DNA of 35,440 nucleotides. Source: Komagataeibacter sp. FXV3. Its GTDB lineage: Bacteria; Pseudomonadota; Alphaproteobacteria; Acetobacterales; Acetobacteraceae. The position numbers and the translations under genes were made by a program. Numbering within the stretch: position 1 is the first letter of the stretch; each line of letters starts with the position of its first letter. Shown here one piece after another: positions 34,696-35,440 of the stretch. The notes under the pieces were generated by a model. That model was not told the origin of the DNA and did not search any database. It saw only the letters and a list, made by a program, of their open reading frames with translations. Location: assembly GCF_015155755.1 (NCBI RefSeq), contig NZ_VWPI01000069.1:1-35440 (forward strand), written 5' to 3'.

Positions 34696-35069
34696 GAACG
34701 CATGACCCCGACAGCCAGAATCAGCCACGCAAGCATGAGCATGCTGCCCCCCGTGGGCGCAACCGGACCGGGATGAATGCCCCAGAACGCGGTCAGCGCC
34801 ACGCCCACACTGAACAGGACGGTGCCCACCGCCATAAGGCAGCCGGACACGGAAACCAGCACCCTGCACCCCTGCTGGATCATCAGGACCGAAATGCCGA
34901 TAATGGCCAGCGCGTGCCACATCTGCATCTGTATGGCCTGACGGGCCATGTCCCGTCCCCCATCGGCAAAGAAACGGTCAGGCAGATGAGCGGCCAGTGC
35001 GCCCCCCATGACACCGGAAAACGCGGCCAGCGCCGCAAAACACAACAGGAACCTGACAACAGTAGGCAT
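34692..35069 (-). CDS. DUF423 family membrane protein
   Basis: 125 residues with four predicted membrane helices. The N-terminal block FSGVMGGALAAH, the middle QMQMWHALAI and the C-terminal FWGIHPGPVAPTGGSMLMLAW are the family pattern (E. coli YgdD). The function is unknown. In E. coli ygdD also lies next to rlmM, so the pairing seen here is conserved over a large distance. The start at 35069 gives the family N-terminus, but no clear Shine-Dalgarno is seen. Confidence 0.9.
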   Translation of the reverse strand: MPTVVRFLLCFAALAAFSGVMGGALAAHLPDRFFADGGRDMARQAIQMQMWHALAIIGISVLMIQQGCRVLVSVSGCLMAVGTVLFSVGVALTAFWGIHPGPVAPTGGSMLMLAWLILAVGVMRS

Positions 35070-35153
35070 TCGGGGTATCCGCAAAACAGGGTGACAGCCC
35101 GCATCGGGCGCGGGCGGGCACACCCTACTCCGCGCATGGGTCAATCGTATAGG

Positions 35154-35249
35154 TCACGCGGGCGGGAAGCTGTCGTGCCAGATGTCGGTATCATGAAATT
35201 CCATCCATGCCCATGGCTGGTCCCCACCGGTACGGTCAGGTCCGGACAT
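35154..35249 (-). CDS. Possible 31-residue Trp-rich small ORF
   Basis: A short frame beginning MSGPDRTGGDQPWAWME and ending with SFPPA has AGG 9 bases before its ATG. It has three tryptophans and two histidines in 31 residues and no membrane helix. It lies between the DUF423 gene and the AT-rich right end. I do not recognise it; it may be noncoding. The frame can be extended upstream to 35348 but that part is less coding-like. Confidence 0.3.
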   Translation of the reverse strand: MSGPDRTGGDQPWAWMEFHDTDIWHDSFPPA

Positions 35250-35329
35250 TGCGATGAACCTGAATTCGTTACTGCAGAAAGCGAAAATGCGACTCTCAAC
35301 GCAACGCATCCGTAAAATCCATGCAAATT

Positions 35330-35440
35330 TCACAAACAAATGCAGCAATATATTTACATATAAATTTATTACTATTTATAACTTATATTGTTTTTATTAT
35401 TATACATAAATCATCATATATTTTTCCTTATATTCTATAT
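35330..35440. other. AT-rich right end
   Basis: The last 100 bases contain only 14 G or C by count, in a window that is otherwise strongly GC-rich. The stretch is full of TATA, ATTA and short A/T tracts and carries no open frame worth calling. It may be a promoter/control region of a gene beyond the window, the edge of foreign DNA, or a poorly assembled contig end. Confidence 0.8.

Overview
The window is GC-rich chromosomal DNA from an alphaproteobacterium. Gene content and order point to an acetic acid bacterium (Acetobacteraceae, perhaps Komagataeibacter or a near relative). The main pointers are rpmF-plsX-fabH-ihfA-merR, ffh-rpsP-rimM-trmD-rplS-leuCDB, ispH-thrB-rnhA, and a COQ9-type gene. 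The genus is inferred from recalled protein similarity and was not tested. The first 27 bases look like a leftover Nextera transposase adapter, so the left edge is probably a contig end. The right edge falls abruptly to about 14% GC over its last 100 bases.

Layout: (1) 31-3337, plus strand: an S9 peptidase and an AI-2E family membrane protein. (2) 3356-8018, minus strand: a lipid, ribosome and nucleoid cluster (YceD/DUF177, rpmF, plsX, fabH, ihfA, merR) followed by tRNA-Pro(GGG) and a terminator. The tRNA has a 12-bp leader/trailer inverted repeat. (3) 8208-13175: bamE; a minus-strand EnvZ-like kinase behind rpsU; and a tightly coupled plus-strand run def, coq9, marR, OmpR-type regulator. (4) 13298-20974, minus strand: leuC-leuD-leuB, rplS, trmD, rimM, rpsP, ffh and a Spy-like periplasmic protein, separated by clear intrinsic terminators. 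(5) 21118-28898, minus strand: pstC-pstA-pstB with no pstS or phoU beside it. Upstream of it is the run ispH, thrB, rnhA, ABC ATPase, ABC permease and a nucleoside-hydrolase-like protein, several of whose genes overlap end to start. (6) 29150-33750, plus strand: lipoprotein, OPT-family transporter, M3 oligopeptidase and a small membrane protein. (7) 33745-35069, minus strand: RlmM-like methyltransferase and DUF423 protein, then a possible 31-residue ORF and the AT-rich end.

Most of the window is housekeeping: isoprenoid, leucine, threonine and fatty-acid synthesis, translation, SRP targeting and outer-membrane assembly. I see no phage, IS element, CRISPR array or defence system. The less ordinary parts are a nucleoside-hydrolase fold that has lost its canonical calcium/catalytic aspartates and sits with an ABC transporter lacking a binding protein; a kinase gene placed 20 bases behind the rpsU terminator; a tRNA whose predicted primary transcript starts exactly at an inverted repeat; and a probably leaderless ihfA. 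All searches and structure predictions named here remain to be run.
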